DNA from: CAITSH01 sp025356665
GTDB lineage: Bacteria; Pseudomonadota; Gammaproteobacteria; Burkholderiales; SG8-39
Length of the DNA: 64,000 bases
Direction: 5' to 3'
Assembly (NCBI GenBank): GCA_025356665.1
Contig: JANXRV010000090.1
Span: 1-64,000, forward strand
The translations under genes and the position numbers were made by a program. Of this stretch, positions 35,910-45,936 are shown piece by piece; the first letter of the stretch is position 1, and the number at the start of each line of letters is the position of its first letter. The notes under the pieces are model-generated. The model was not told where the DNA came from, ran no database searches, and saw only the letters and a list, made by a program, of their open reading frames with translations.

Positions 35910-36944
35910 CTAAATGGCGTTCGCACCGGACAATGATTCCCACGCCGACAGCACTTCATCCACGGCGATATCCCGGACATCGTGGCTTGGCGGCTGCAGC
36001 AACCGATGGGGCACGCCCCACGGATGCCATAACTCGGGCCGTTCGCTGCCGAACAGACTGACGACCGGTTTGCCCAGTGCGGCAGCCAGATGAACCGGGC
36101 CGCCATCGCTGCAAATCACCTGATCGCAAAGGGCAAGTCCGGCGATCAGTTCATCTAAGCCTGAAGTTCGCAAGGCCAGCAGGTTTTCGCCCGCACACGC
36201 CGCGGCGATCTCCGCTGCGCTGGAGTCATCGCCGGGGAAAAGCGAATTTTCGCCGCCGCCGGGCGCCCAACTCAAGAGGATGCGCGCCGCATGCTTATCC
36301 CTGAGGCGGCGTATCAAGTCGATAAAATTGACGTCGGGCCAGCGCCGGTCCGCTTCCCGTGCGCTGATGTGTACGCCAACCAGCGGCCCACCACCACCAG
36401 GCAGCCGTTGCCGCCAGGCTTGGAGCAAGCCGGGATCAGCCCTGAGTTTTAGCGGCGGTGGCGGTCCGTTCACTCCCAGCACCTGCAGCAGGCGAAACGT
36501 GTTCTCCACCTGGTGCAGCATTCGACCCGATTGAATCGGCACGGCCATGTCAGCAAGACCGGATCCGTTGTCAAACCCAATGACATGTCGGGGTTTTACC
36601 CAACGGGCCAAGCGCTCGGCGCTGCGCTGATAACCCGGGGAGGCGAGGATCACGTAGTCAATCCCGCGCCGGCGCAAGCCGAGCAGCATACGCAGGCGCT
36701 GCAGGTAGAGGCCCAGCACCGTCTCTCCGGGCAAGCGATGCTTGCCTTTCTGGTAGCTGAATACCGCGTCCAGATCGGCATTACCCGCCAACACCGGTTC
36801 AGTGTAGCGGTTGACCAAGGCTGCGATCCAGGCATCCGGATAGTGCGCGCGCAAAGCGGCGATCAAAGGCGTGGTGCATACCAGGTCACCGATGTTGTCG
36901 CGGCGGACAACCAGAAAGCTCGGCCGCTTGGCGGCGGCCGTCAA
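35910..36944 (-). CDS. GT9 heptosyltransferase-like glycosyltransferase
   Basis: FLVVRRDNIGDLVCTTPLIAALRAHYPDA is the N-terminal signature of ADP-heptose:LPS transferases (GT9) and ICSDGGPVHLAAALGKPVVSLFG is the family's donor-site motif. The 344-residue protein starts at TTG and overlaps the upstream GT4 gene by four bases. It is the last gene of the minus-strand operon. It likely acts on the LPS inner or outer core; the sugar need not be heptose. Confidence 0.9.
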   Translation of the reverse strand: MTAAAKRPSFLVVRRDNIGDLVCTTPLIAALRAHYPDAWIAALVNRYTEPVLAGNADLDAVFSYQKGKHRLPGETVLGLYLQRLRMLLGLRRRGIDYVILASPGYQRSAERLARWVKPRHVIGFDNGSGLADMAVPIQSGRMLHQVENTFRLLQVLGVNGPPPPLKLRADPGLLQAWRQRLPGGGGPLVGVHISAREADRRWPDVNFIDLIRRLRDKHAARILLSWAPGGGENSLFPGDDSSAAEIAAACAGENLLALRTSGLDELIAGLALCDQVICSDGGPVHLAAALGKPVVSLFGSERPELWHPWGVPHRLLQPPSHDVRDIAVDEVLSAWESLSGANAI

Positions 36945-38059
36945 GCCCCCGACTCCAGCGCTTTTAGCATTGCAGCCAACTTTTCCGCGCGCGCAGCCCA
37001 GGTGTAATCGCGCGCTTTTTCGCGCACGCTGGCACCCAGCCGCCGCGCCCGCTCCGGGTCTTTAACCAGGGCGCTAATCGCCGCCGCGAGAGCACTCGGA
37101 TCCCCGGCGCGCGTCCATATGGCGTCGTGCTCGGACAGCACGTCATGCAGGGCGGGCAAATCACTCGCCACCACCGCGCATCCCGCCGCCATGTATTCAA
37201 ACAGCTTGATCGGCGAGGTGAAGCGACTGTCAGGCTCGTCACGATTGGGTAAAACGGCAATGCAGGCCGATTGCAGGGCCAACGCGACCTGTGCATGCGG
37301 CAAATGCCCGAGAAATTCCAATTGCGCGCCCCCGGAAGGCGCGACAGCCCGCAGGCGCGTCACCTGCTCCACATTGCCGCCGATGATGCTGATGCGGCAT
37401 CCAGCCAGCGTCGCCGCAGCCTTGACGAGCTCATCGACCCCCTTCCAGCCAAACAGGCTGCCTGCGTAAATGATGTTCAAACCGGCCGACCGCCAGTCTT
37501 TTTCCGGAAGCGTCTCCGGCCAGTCGACGCCGTTTGCCAGCACTTGCACGCTGCGCCCGCCGTGGAGCGCAGCCAATCTCGCCGCGGTGGCCGCGGAATT
37601 GGCGATCACCAGCGCGGCACCACGCATGACCTGGGCCTCCATCTCAAAATTGGCGGCATGCCGGCTCTGCGCACCCGTGTCACTGAACACCTCGTGCGCT
37701 TCGTATACAAGCCTTATTGCCGGATCGCGCCGAAGCAGCATTGCCGCGAGCTTGAGGTGTCGCACAAAAATGACGGCATCCGGGCTTGCGGCAATACGGC
37801 GAAGCAGCCGGGAGAAAAACAAACGGTTGGAATGCACACGCCCCAAGGGCCAAGGCAGTGACCGCGAAAGCGGCGTCAGGGTCAGGCTGGCTGGCGCCCG
37901 CAAACCGTAAAATTCAATCGGATGTACGCCAGCAACCGGAACATAGGCGAGCTCCACCGGCATTCCCATGCGCGCGAGGTCGGTGACAACATGCGCGACT
38001 TGCACGCCTCGCGCCCGATCCAGGGGAAGCGGCTCAGGGAACGCGTAGAGCAGCGTCAC
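36941..38059 (-). CDS. GT4 family glycosyltransferase
   Basis: VTLLYAFPEPLPLDRARGVQVAHVV opens the protein if GTG 38059 is the start; a GAGGG site about 8 bases upstream supports this. The longer frame to 38119 would run through the upstream gene's end with unrelated residues. The donor domain shows GSLFGWKGVDELV and SRFTSPIKLFEYMAAGCAVVASD with the E-x7-E pattern weakly kept. Length is 372 residues. The gene overlaps the methyltransferase by 26 bases, so coupling is likely. Confidence 0.87.
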   Translation of the reverse strand: MTLLYAFPEPLPLDRARGVQVAHVVTDLARMGMPVELAYVPVAGVHPIEFYGLRAPASLTLTPLSRSLPWPLGRVHSNRLFFSRLLRRIAASPDAVIFVRHLKLAAMLLRRDPAIRLVYEAHEVFSDTGAQSRHAANFEMEAQVMRGAALVIANSAATAARLAALHGGRSVQVLANGVDWPETLPEKDWRSAGLNIIYAGSLFGWKGVDELVKAAATLAGCRISIIGGNVEQVTRLRAVAPSGGAQLEFLGHLPHAQVALALQSACIAVLPNRDEPDSRFTSPIKLFEYMAAGCAVVASDLPALHDVLSEHDAIWTRAGDPSALAAAISALVKDPERARRLGASVREKARDYTWAARAEKLAAMLKALESGA

Positions 38060-38792
38060 CCTTCTTACCCTCGATGATGATGCAATCGCCGAACAACATC
38101 TCCTCCGAAGAGGCGCCATGGTCGGGAAATTTCCGTCTCTTGATGTTGTAGCGAATGACGCGGGCGATCAAATTCTCAAAAAAACGCTTGATCCACTGCG
38201 GTTTGTAAAAGAACGCGTTGGTGTTTACGCGTTCGATACTCACGCCGCCGATCATGAGGAAATAGTTCAACTGCCAAAAGTAAATTGGACTGATATGCGC
38301 ATCGTCAACGGCTTGATCCATGACCTTCGATGGCTGTTGCATCAAGGGCTTGAAACGCGGGAAATATCCGGAGGCGAGGTATTTAATCCGGGCATCCACT
38401 GAAAATGTATTAGGCGTGCTGATGTACAAGCGGCCGCCTGGTTTCAGCACCCGGCACAACTCGCTGGTAAAAGTCCAGGGGTTATGGAAATGCTCGATGC
38501 CTTCGATGCTGAACACGTAGTCAAAGTAGCCATCCGGGTAGGGCAGCGGTTCGATGACATCATGCTGCTGAAATCTGACGCGCTCGTCCTTCAGCACAAA
38601 TGCTTCGGCGTTAATATCGAGACAGTGAATATCGCTGTACCCGAGCTTGACCAGTTCCTGGGCAAACGCACCGTGCCCTGCCGGTACATCGAGAATACGC
38701 CCCTTGGGTGCGCCCTCAAATAGTTTCAGCACCGCCGGATAGTGATCGTCCGTGGCAAGGGCGCGAATCTTCTGGTCAGCAGTATGGGTCAT
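38034..38792 (-). CDS. Class I SAM-dependent methyltransferase
   Basis: GRILDVPAGHGAFAQELVKLG is motif I, LDINAEAF the next strand, and IEGIEHFHNPW plus LCRVLKPGGRLYISTPN complete the pattern of the Methyltransf_11/UbiE-like fold. ATG 38792 is chosen because it overlaps the carbamoyltransferase stop as ATGA; TTG 38807 lies inside that gene. Length is 252 residues. It may methylate a sugar or a carboxyl of the glycan; the substrate is not evident. Confidence 0.87.
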   Translation of the reverse strand: MTHTADQKIRALATDDHYPAVLKLFEGAPKGRILDVPAGHGAFAQELVKLGYSDIHCLDINAEAFVLKDERVRFQQHDVIEPLPYPDGYFDYVFSIEGIEHFHNPWTFTSELCRVLKPGGRLYISTPNTFSVDARIKYLASGYFPRFKPLMQQPSKVMDQAVDDAHISPIYFWQLNYFLMIGGVSIERVNTNAFFYKPQWIKRFFENLIARVIRYNIKRRKFPDHGASSEEMLFGDCIIIEGKKGDAALRVP

Positions 38793-40528
38793 GGATGAGC
38801 AAGCCAAAAGGGTCCGATGGCAAGACAGTCGACACGCTTTTCAGTAAAAGCGCGGATCGCCTCAACGGGGGCGCAGACAATGGGTTCTTCATGCACATTG
38901 AAGCTTGTGTTGAGTACGAGTGGAATTCCAGACAGAGCATGGTAAGCCGCTATCAAGCGGTGATAGAGCGGATTGACCTCGGCCCGAACCAGTTGCGGCC
39001 TTGCCGTCCCATCCACATGCACGACAGCGGGGATGCGCGCTATCCATTCCTTGCGCACATCAAAAGTCATGGTCATGAATTCGGCCGTATGCCGGGCTTT
39101 TTCGACATTCTCGAACACCTCGTCGGCACGCTCGGCCAGCACACTGGGTGCAAAAGGCATGAATTCAGACCTATCCAGTCTGTCGTTAAGCCAGTTGTTG
39201 ATGGCCGACTCAGTGGGACGCGCCAGCATGGAGCGATTGCCCAATGCGCGCGGGCCAAACTCCATCCGCCCCTGAAACCATCCGACGATGCGGCCATCGT
39301 GGATGGCTTTCGCCGCAAGCGCCACAAGCGCCGTTTCGTCGTGCCGCTGGGCCACCAGATTCACATCGCCCAGCGCTGCGAGTATCTGCGCATCGTTGAA
39401 CGCGGGCCCCCAATAGACATCGTGCAAAGGCGTGGTATTTAGCATGCTTGCCGGATCGCTGCGCGCCAACTCCAGCAGCACTGCACCAACGCAGTTGCCG
39501 GTATCACTCATCGCCGGGAATACAAAAATACTGTCGACCTCAGGCAGGGCCGCGATACGCTGATTGAGCTTCACGTTGGCAAATACGCCGCCGTTCAGGG
39601 CGATATGGCGCTGTCCTGTGGCCGCAAGATAGTTACGCACCATCTGCACCACGACATCCTCCAACACCCGCTGCGCGGCTGCAGAAATATTTTCACGACT
39701 ATGCCCTTTGATGGCTTGCTCAAGAAAGGCGTAGCGCCTTGTCTCTGCGTCGGGTGAACCGGCAAACTCCGAATCCAGGCACTGGCCGTCTGACGACAGT
39801 TTCAGCGCGCGCTTGAACGTCTCGTAAAGTGGCGCCGGATCGCCAAGGGCGGCAAGTCCAACCACCTTGCCTTCATGGCGCATGACGCGAAATCCAAGCA
39901 ATTCGGTGATAAAGCCGTAGAAGGCTCCCGCCGAAGCGCCAAAGGCATCGGTACTAAATTGCCGCTCGTAGCGGCCATCGCGCCAAATCCCGGACGTATG
40001 GCTGATATTGCAGTCGCCGTTACCGTCCATGGTAATAACGGCGCATTCCTTAAAGCCCGAATAATAGGCGGCGGGCAGGGCATGCGAATAGTGGTGGTCA
40101 AAAAATACCGTCGACGCGCCGCCAAATCCCTCTTTTTTGAGGAATTTCTTTTCGAGGAAATGATCGTCGAAGGATTTTCCGCGCGACTCAAGACGTTCAA
40201 TAAAATTGCCCGCATGCATTTGCGGACGCGGGCCGCCGGCATTGCGCCGGCGCGCCCTGTGAATGCGTCGCTCAATTTCTTTGTACCAAGTCTCCCGGAC
40301 AAAATACTCTTCCGGAAAAAACGTATAGAGCAGAGCCAGGCGTTCGACTTCTTCGCGCTTGTGTCCGGCAAGGCGCAATACTTCGTCAATCGCAAGATCA
40401 GACAACTTGCCGCCGTCATTCTTGATCCGGGAAAGACGTTCATCCGAAACGGCCGCGAGCAACCGCCCGTCCTCAAACAATACGGCCGAGGATTCATGTC
40501 CTGTCTGCAAACCAAGAATCAAAGACAA
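38789..40528 (-). CDS. NodU/CmcH/TobZ-family carbamoyltransferase
   Basis: The 579-residue protein has the N-terminal YrdC/Kae1-like pattern ILGLQTGHESSAVLFEDG, DHHYSHALPAAYYSGF, MDGNGDCNISH, HEGKVVGLAALG, ALNGGVFANVKLNQ, and the C-terminal GWFQGRMEFGPRALGNRSMLA, MPFAPSV and LVLNTSFNVHEEPIVC. This family transfers a carbamoyl group from carbamoyl phosphate, via carbamoyl-AMP, to a hydroxyl of a sugar or small molecule. Its place in the LPS operon makes a carbamoylated glycan residue the likely product. The His near residue 10 and the HHxxHA motif expected for catalysis are present. Confidence 0.93.
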   Translation of the reverse strand: MSLILGLQTGHESSAVLFEDGRLLAAVSDERLSRIKNDGGKLSDLAIDEVLRLAGHKREEVERLALLYTFFPEEYFVRETWYKEIERRIHRARRRNAGGPRPQMHAGNFIERLESRGKSFDDHFLEKKFLKKEGFGGASTVFFDHHYSHALPAAYYSGFKECAVITMDGNGDCNISHTSGIWRDGRYERQFSTDAFGASAGAFYGFITELLGFRVMRHEGKVVGLAALGDPAPLYETFKRALKLSSDGQCLDSEFAGSPDAETRRYAFLEQAIKGHSRENISAAAQRVLEDVVVQMVRNYLAATGQRHIALNGGVFANVKLNQRIAALPEVDSIFVFPAMSDTGNCVGAVLLELARSDPASMLNTTPLHDVYWGPAFNDAQILAALGDVNLVAQRHDETALVALAAKAIHDGRIVGWFQGRMEFGPRALGNRSMLARPTESAINNWLNDRLDRSEFMPFAPSVLAERADEVFENVEKARHTAEFMTMTFDVRKEWIARIPAVVHVDGTARPQLVRAEVNPLYHRLIAAYHALSGIPLVLNTSFNVHEEPIVCAPVEAIRAFTEKRVDCLAIGPFWLAHP

Positions 40529-40539
40529 CTAGGAAGCCC

Positions 40540-41787
40540 TCATTGGGAAGAAGAGGCTGACGGAACCGGCGGGCGGAGCAATTGAAGCAAGCCAGCCCCG
40601 ATTCTGTCCAAGGAAAAATCGCCGGCCATGATGCGGGAACGGCCCTGCCACGTCAAGCGTAACGCCCTGTTTTGCAAGGCGGCAATTACTGCGGCGCGCA
40701 GCGCCGGCACATCACTGGCGGGCACAACCGCACCGGCTTCAAATTGGGTGATCCAGTCGGAAATCCCCGCCCCGTCACTGGTCACTGTGGGCGTGCCAAC
40801 TGCAGCCGCCTCGACCGTCACCATATTGAGCCCCTCACAAAGGGTCGGGTTGACATGCAGGTCGGCTGCGGCCAAGTGCTCGAAGACCGACTCGCCCTGC
40901 AGGGGGCCGGTAAAGCGCACGCTATGTTCCAGTCCGGCCGCCCGCAACACCGGCCAGACGCCCTGGGCCAACCACGGATCATCGGGGCCGCACATCAGCC
41001 AGCAACTCCCCGGAACCGCGGCAACAATGCCCGCCCACGCCGCAGCCAGGTCCTGCAAGCCCTTACCCTTGTGATTGCCGCTCAGGCTAACGACCAGCGG
41101 GGCATCAGGAGCAATGCCGTGACGCTTTCTGACTGACTCACTGACCGAAGCCCGCCTGGTGAAAATGGCGTCCAAAACCGGCATCGGTACGACCAATTGA
41201 ATGGGCAGTAAAGCGATGCGTGATTGATCGGCCCCCTCGCGAATAAGAATGCGCTCCAGGGAGTCGCACAAGGCGCGCATGACATCAATGCCCGGGAAGG
41301 AATTGCGCAGCAACCAGGTCACCATGGGGGTGCGGCGTTTGCCCACGCCGGCCTCGGGGCAGTCGAGAATATCACCGCCGATATAGCTTGCGACGAGACG
41401 GGTTTTAATCAAGCCCAATCGCTTCAGGAAGGCCGCTGGAATGGCGTAGGTAAACCCATCGCTGCAGACCAGCACGTCCGGCTTGAAATGCCGTATTGCC
41501 TCGTAAATAACCCACATGCGATGAACCAGATTGCGGCCCTCGAATGCGCGGCGAAAGATGCGGTCCGGCAGCCACGTCAGCAGTCGCTCCCAACCGCGTC
41601 GCGGGTCATACCACAGGGTCGAAATGCCGTCCCCCGCCTCCCGGTAATGGTCTTCAAGCTGTCGCTTTCCCCGCGCCAGGCCGCGGCGCTCCTCAAGCGC
41701 ACAGACCTCCTCGCCCATCGCTCGCAGCTTGACCAGCATGGGATACTCGCCGGTCCACGCCTTGGGGTGCAGGTAAAGAATCCGCAT
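40540..41787 (-). CDS. GT4 family glycosyltransferase
   Basis: RILYLHPKAWTGEYPMLVKLRAMGEEV is a GT-B acceptor-domain start, followed by PDVLVCSDGFTYAIP. The donor domain has PLVVSLSGNHKGKGLQDLAAAW, FTGPLQGESVFEHLAAADLHV and PTLCEGLNMVTVEAAAVGTPTVTSD with the E-x7-E pair. Length 415 is normal. Only three bases separate it from the upstream GT4 stop, so the genes are in one transcript. Confidence 0.9.
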   Translation of the reverse strand: MRILYLHPKAWTGEYPMLVKLRAMGEEVCALEERRGLARGKRQLEDHYREAGDGISTLWYDPRRGWERLLTWLPDRIFRRAFEGRNLVHRMWVIYEAIRHFKPDVLVCSDGFTYAIPAAFLKRLGLIKTRLVASYIGGDILDCPEAGVGKRRTPMVTWLLRNSFPGIDVMRALCDSLERILIREGADQSRIALLPIQLVVPMPVLDAIFTRRASVSESVRKRHGIAPDAPLVVSLSGNHKGKGLQDLAAAWAGIVAAVPGSCWLMCGPDDPWLAQGVWPVLRAAGLEHSVRFTGPLQGESVFEHLAAADLHVNPTLCEGLNMVTVEAAAVGTPTVTSDGAGISDWITQFEAGAVVPASDVPALRAAVIAALQNRALRLTWQGRSRIMAGDFSLDRIGAGLLQLLRPPVPSASSSQ

Positions 41788-41790
41788 GCT

Positions 41791-42927
41791 TTAGCCCCGA
41801 ACCTGAGCCAGCGCCAGCGCCACACGCTCGCCAAATGCGCGGCGCGAAAACCGCTCGAGATGCACAATCGCTTTTCGCGGCTCAGGTCGTGACACCGCGT
41901 GGACGAGCCGATCCAATAACCGATCAAACGCCAGGCCGTTGTCAGCACGCGGGTCATCGAACAGCCAGCCCGTTTCACCGTCCACCACCGTCTCGGTGAA
42001 AGGGGGGGCGTTCACCGCCAAAACCGGCGTGCCGCAGCTTTGTGCCTCTATCAGGTTCAAACCCAAGGCCTCTTTCTCCGGCAATCCCGACAGCACATAG
42101 TCCAATTGGCGATAAACCGCCCCGACATCGCTTTGCTGCCCCCAAAACCGCACCTGTCGGCGCGCCGGAGCGAGCGCACGGCGAAGGTCGCGCACCGACG
42201 CATACCCGCCGCTGCCGAAAATTTCCAAATTGACATTTGGATGCTTGGCCAGGATAGGGGCGAGTATCGAGAACATCCTTGGAAACTGCTTTATTGGCGT
42301 CAGGCGCGACACAATACCCACGCTCAGGCCGGGGCGACGAGAAAACGCCGGTCTGGGCCGAAATACATCCACCAAAGGCGCAAGCACCCCCAATAAACGG
42401 TCCCGCACTTTGCGCCGGTCCCAATCGTAGGGGCTGGACGCCCGGAGCGCCCCTGGCGCTTGCGGTACGCCTCCGGGTCGCATGGCGAGGTCGGCAATAC
42501 CGTACATCGGTTCTGGATAGACGTTGGCAAAGCCCTTTTTTTGGGCGCTATCCATGACGTGCCGTGATACGGCAAAAAGCCGCTCATAGTGGGCAAATCC
42601 GGCGGGACTGCGTTCGTATAGCGGCATATGCACAAACCCGGTGAGCCGGTGCCGTTGTGCCAGTGTGGCGGCAAAATCAAGGCTTGCCGCTGTATGCGTA
42701 ACAATCAGGCTGCGGCTTGTTGGCAGCGCATCGAGTATATCTGCCTCGTTTGCAACCTCACGCAAGCTCACTCCCTGCATATTCAACTGACGCCAAAACG
42801 GGGCATCTTTGGCAACAAATAGTTCGACTTCCCAGCCGAGCGCGATCAGCGCTTCGCTGAAGAAGCGCGTGTAGACCTCGCCGCCGCCGAAGGTTTTTTG
42901 CAGGTTGATCTGGGAGCAGACGGGCAT
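41791..42927 (-). CDS. GT4 family glycosyltransferase
   Basis: LQKTFGGGEVYTRFFSEAL gives the GGAEVY-type start common to GT4, and GIVSRLTPIKQFPRMFSIL begins the donor domain. SGLPEKEALGLNLIEAQSCGTPVLAVN contains the E-x7-E motif. Length is 378 residues. It starts 13 bases after the AsnB stop. Function is probably addition of one residue to the LPS core or glycan. Confidence 0.9.
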   Translation of the reverse strand: MPVCSQINLQKTFGGGEVYTRFFSEALIALGWEVELFVAKDAPFWRQLNMQGVSLREVANEADILDALPTSRSLIVTHTAASLDFAATLAQRHRLTGFVHMPLYERSPAGFAHYERLFAVSRHVMDSAQKKGFANVYPEPMYGIADLAMRPGGVPQAPGALRASSPYDWDRRKVRDRLLGVLAPLVDVFRPRPAFSRRPGLSVGIVSRLTPIKQFPRMFSILAPILAKHPNVNLEIFGSGGYASVRDLRRALAPARRQVRFWGQQSDVGAVYRQLDYVLSGLPEKEALGLNLIEAQSCGTPVLAVNAPPFTETVVDGETGWLFDDPRADNGLAFDRLLDRLVHAVSRPEPRKAIVHLERFSRRAFGERVALALAQVRG

Positions 42928-42940
42928 CGCGTCTCAGCGT

Positions 42941-44833
42941 TTATATCGGCACACGAAAACGTTCCACCCACAACGCCAATACCAATAAGGGCCAAAGCCG
43001 CGTGCTGTGCGACCCGCGTCCGGACAAATGCTCCGCAACATAGCGTTCTGTCACATCCTGACGAAACCACGGTGCCAGCGTGCGCTTATCGACCAAGGTG
43101 TCCCGGAGCATGTCAGCCAGGTCTTCCTTCAGCCAGCGCGATAGCGGCACCGAAAATCCCTTTTTCGGCCGATCCATGAACCCCGCTGGCAACCAGTCTT
43201 TGAAGGCCTCTTTGAGGATATGTTTGTGCCGGCCCGCAGCCGATAGTTTGTAATGCCCCGGCAAGCTCGCGGCAAATTCGATCAGGCGATGGTCAAGGAA
43301 GGGCGACCGGCATTCCAGTGAGTTAGCCATGCTGGCGATATCCACCTTGAAAAGGATGTCCTCAGGCAGGTAAGTCGTCATATCCAGGGCGAGGTAGCGA
43401 TTGACGACATCATCGCCGGGCCGATCGAAATGTTTTTCCAAATACTCAGTCGTACGCGAAGCGCCAATCGCCGCCCTAAAATTAGGCATGAGCATGTCCT
43501 GCTTCTCCGCATCCGGGAAAAATGCCAGTAGGTGCTTGTAGGCGTCGAGGCCGTGCATTTGGAGTATTTCATCTGCGCGCGAAGCCGGGAAGCGCTTGCC
43601 ACGCCGGTCGGCGCGAAGACGCGATTCGAGCGCAATGGTGGCGCGTCGCATGCCTCGCCACACGGGCTTCAGGCCGCGGCGCTCCAGCCACTCGGCGCGG
43701 CGGATCTGGTAAAAGCGCCGGTAGCCTGCAAACACTTCGTCGCCGCCGTCGCCAGTGAGCGCCACCGTCACCTGGGATCGCGCAAACTGCGAAACATAGA
43801 ACGTTGGCATCACCGAGTTGTCTGCGAGGGGCTCGCCCAAATGGTCGATCATCTTCGGCATGATGTCCACCGCATCGGCTTTGACCATCATTTCGTTATG
43901 ATCGGTGCGAAGGTGGGTGGCGATGTCCCTCGCTTGCGGCAATTCGTTAAATCGCTCGTCCTCAAAACCGATGGAAAAGGTCTTTAGCGGGGAAGCGCCA
44001 AGGTGCGCCATCGCCGCCACCGTAATGGACGAATCGATACCACCGGACAGAAAAGCACCCAGGGGCACATCCGACACCAGGCGCAGCTTGGTGGCCTCGA
44101 GCACCTGCTCGCGTAGCGCCTCGCAAGCGTCCTCGAACGACAAGGCACTGCGTTTGGTAAGGTCGACATCCCAATAACGGAATAGCCTTTCGATCTTGCC
44201 ATTTTTCACAACCATCGCATGCGCCGGCGGCAATTTCCGAATAGCAGCAAACCCGGACATGGGCGCAGGAATGTACTGAAAACTGAGGAAATGATCGAGC
44301 GCCTGGTAGTCGGGTTGGCGAGGCAGGGCCGGATCCAGTGCAAAGAGGGCCTGAATTTCGGACCCGAACAAAAAACCGTGTGGCGTTTGGGCGTAGACCA
44401 GCGGCTTTACGCCGAGCCGGTCTCTCGCGATAGACAGTGTTTTTTCAAGCCGATCCCAAACAGCAAAGGCGAACATACCGCGCAGCTTCGCGAGGCACTT
44501 TTCCAGCCCCTCTCGCGCAAACAAGCGCAGCAGCACCTCGGTATCGGAATGGCCGCGAAAGATTTCACCCGCGCTCACCAGGTTTTCTCGAAGCTCACGA
44601 AAGTTGTAAATCTCGCCGTTGAAAATAATGACGTAACGCCCGTCCGGACTATGCATGGGCTGATGGCCCAACTCGGATAGATCGAGAATGGAAAGGCGGA
44701 CGAAACCCAGCGCAGCCGCATCTTCACGCCAGATGCCGTTGTTGTCAGGCCCGCGATGATGCAGGCTGGCAATCCCGCGCTCAAGGTCGACCCGCCCCCC
44801 GGGGGCCACGATGGCGCCGACGATGCCACACAT
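42941..44833 (-). CDS. asnB: Asparagine synthase (glutamine-hydrolysing), second paralogue
   Basis: With the ATG at 44833 the product begins MCGIVGAIV, putting the glutaminase Cys at position 2 as required; the longer frame adds 48 unrelated residues that would block processing. HHRGPDNNG and NGEIYNFREL complete the first domain, and FLSGGIDSS plus TGDGGDEVFAGYRRF the synthetase half. Length is 630 residues. The start overlaps the upstream stop (TAATG). As with the first paralogue, amidation of a sugar acid is a reasonable inference and free asparagine synthesis an alternative. Confidence 0.93.
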   Translation of the reverse strand: MCGIVGAIVAPGGRVDLERGIASLHHRGPDNNGIWREDAAALGFVRLSILDLSELGHQPMHSPDGRYVIIFNGEIYNFRELRENLVSAGEIFRGHSDTEVLLRLFAREGLEKCLAKLRGMFAFAVWDRLEKTLSIARDRLGVKPLVYAQTPHGFLFGSEIQALFALDPALPRQPDYQALDHFLSFQYIPAPMSGFAAIRKLPPAHAMVVKNGKIERLFRYWDVDLTKRSALSFEDACEALREQVLEATKLRLVSDVPLGAFLSGGIDSSITVAAMAHLGASPLKTFSIGFEDERFNELPQARDIATHLRTDHNEMMVKADAVDIMPKMIDHLGEPLADNSVMPTFYVSQFARSQVTVALTGDGGDEVFAGYRRFYQIRRAEWLERRGLKPVWRGMRRATIALESRLRADRRGKRFPASRADEILQMHGLDAYKHLLAFFPDAEKQDMLMPNFRAAIGASRTTEYLEKHFDRPGDDVVNRYLALDMTTYLPEDILFKVDIASMANSLECRSPFLDHRLIEFAASLPGHYKLSAAGRHKHILKEAFKDWLPAGFMDRPKKGFSVPLSRWLKEDLADMLRDTLVDKRTLAPWFRQDVTERYVAEHLSGRGSHSTRLWPLLVLALWVERFRVPI

Positions 44834-45936
44834 TAGCGGCCCCCTTTCAATAGCACTTCCAGTTGGGTCGAAGTCGCCGCCCAGGTGAATTGGGCCTCGA
44901 CGCGCCGGCGTGCAGCCTCGCCCATTTGCCGTAACCTGGCTCGGTCGCTCAAGGCCTCGTTCAAGGCGAGCGCCCATGCCGTTTCATCGCCCGGAGACGC
45001 CAACCAGCCCGTTTCACCATCAGCCACAACTTCGGGCAAGCCGCCATTGCGCGAAGCGAGCACAGGCAGGCCACAAGCCATCGCCTCAGCCACACTGATG
45101 CCAAAGGCCTCTTCGCCAATGGAAGGCTGCACGTAAAGATCAGCCTCGCTCAATTCACCAGGCAGGTCGGCGTGAGCAACCCGCCCGGCAAAATGAACCC
45201 GATCAGCCACCCCGAGAGCGCTAGCCTGCGCTTTCAAGTTAGCCTCCTCAGGCCCTGCACCGACCACCAGATAGCACACGTCTGGCGCGAGTTGAGGCAA
45301 TACGGAAATGATGATGCGCAGGCCTTTCCAGCCGACCAGCCTTCCCACGCTGGCCAGGATGCGCGAGTCAACCGGGAAACCCCAGGTCGCACGACGCGCC
45401 GGATCGCGCAGCATTGGGCAAAAACGTTCGATGTCCACGCCGTTGTGCACGATCGATACCGCGCGGCCGTAACGCAACTCCTGCTGGCGCGCCGTGTAGC
45501 GGCTGACGCCCACCAGATTGTCGATGGCGCCCACGAACCAGCGATCACCGGCAAAAAAATCTGTGCCCCCGGTGTGAAACAAGGTCACGGCTTTCATTCC
45601 ACGCTGCCGCGCCCACCACATGACGGGAAAATCAAAGGGTTTGCATATCACGATCGCGTCGTATGCGCCCGATAGCAGGTGATCTAGCGCATGACGGGCA
45701 AACGAAAGACGTTCCATAAGCCGCTGGAAGCGATGCCCGAAATTCGGCCAATCCTGCTCGAGTCGGAACGGAAATTGCACAAGCCGCACCTCGTCATGCC
45801 AGGCCCCGCCCCTATCCCCCGCCACCAGGGTGACTTCATGTCCTCGTCGTGCGAGAGCCCTGCCCATTTCCCAGTAATAGGTTTCGAGCCCACCCGGAAT
45901 AAAACAACTGGTGACGTTGTACATGCAAATTTTCAT
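44833..45936 (-). CDS. GT4 family glycosyltransferase
   Basis: MKICMYNVTSCFIPGGLETYYWEMGRAL gives the GGLETY entry motif. The donor domain has ILASVGRLVGWKGLRIII and PSIGEEAFGISVAEAMACGLPVLAS with E-x7-E. ATG 45936 overlaps the O-antigen-ligase stop (ATGA); the longer frame from 46020 only adds repeats (ATNGATNGATGG) encoded by that gene's 3' end. Length is 367 residues. Confidence 0.9.
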   Translation of the reverse strand: MKICMYNVTSCFIPGGLETYYWEMGRALARRGHEVTLVAGDRGGAWHDEVRLVQFPFRLEQDWPNFGHRFQRLMERLSFARHALDHLLSGAYDAIVICKPFDFPVMWWARQRGMKAVTLFHTGGTDFFAGDRWFVGAIDNLVGVSRYTARQQELRYGRAVSIVHNGVDIERFCPMLRDPARRATWGFPVDSRILASVGRLVGWKGLRIIISVLPQLAPDVCYLVVGAGPEEANLKAQASALGVADRVHFAGRVAHADLPGELSEADLYVQPSIGEEAFGISVAEAMACGLPVLASRNGGLPEVVADGETGWLASPGDETAWALALNEALSDRARLRQMGEAARRRVEAQFTWAATSTQLEVLLKGGR

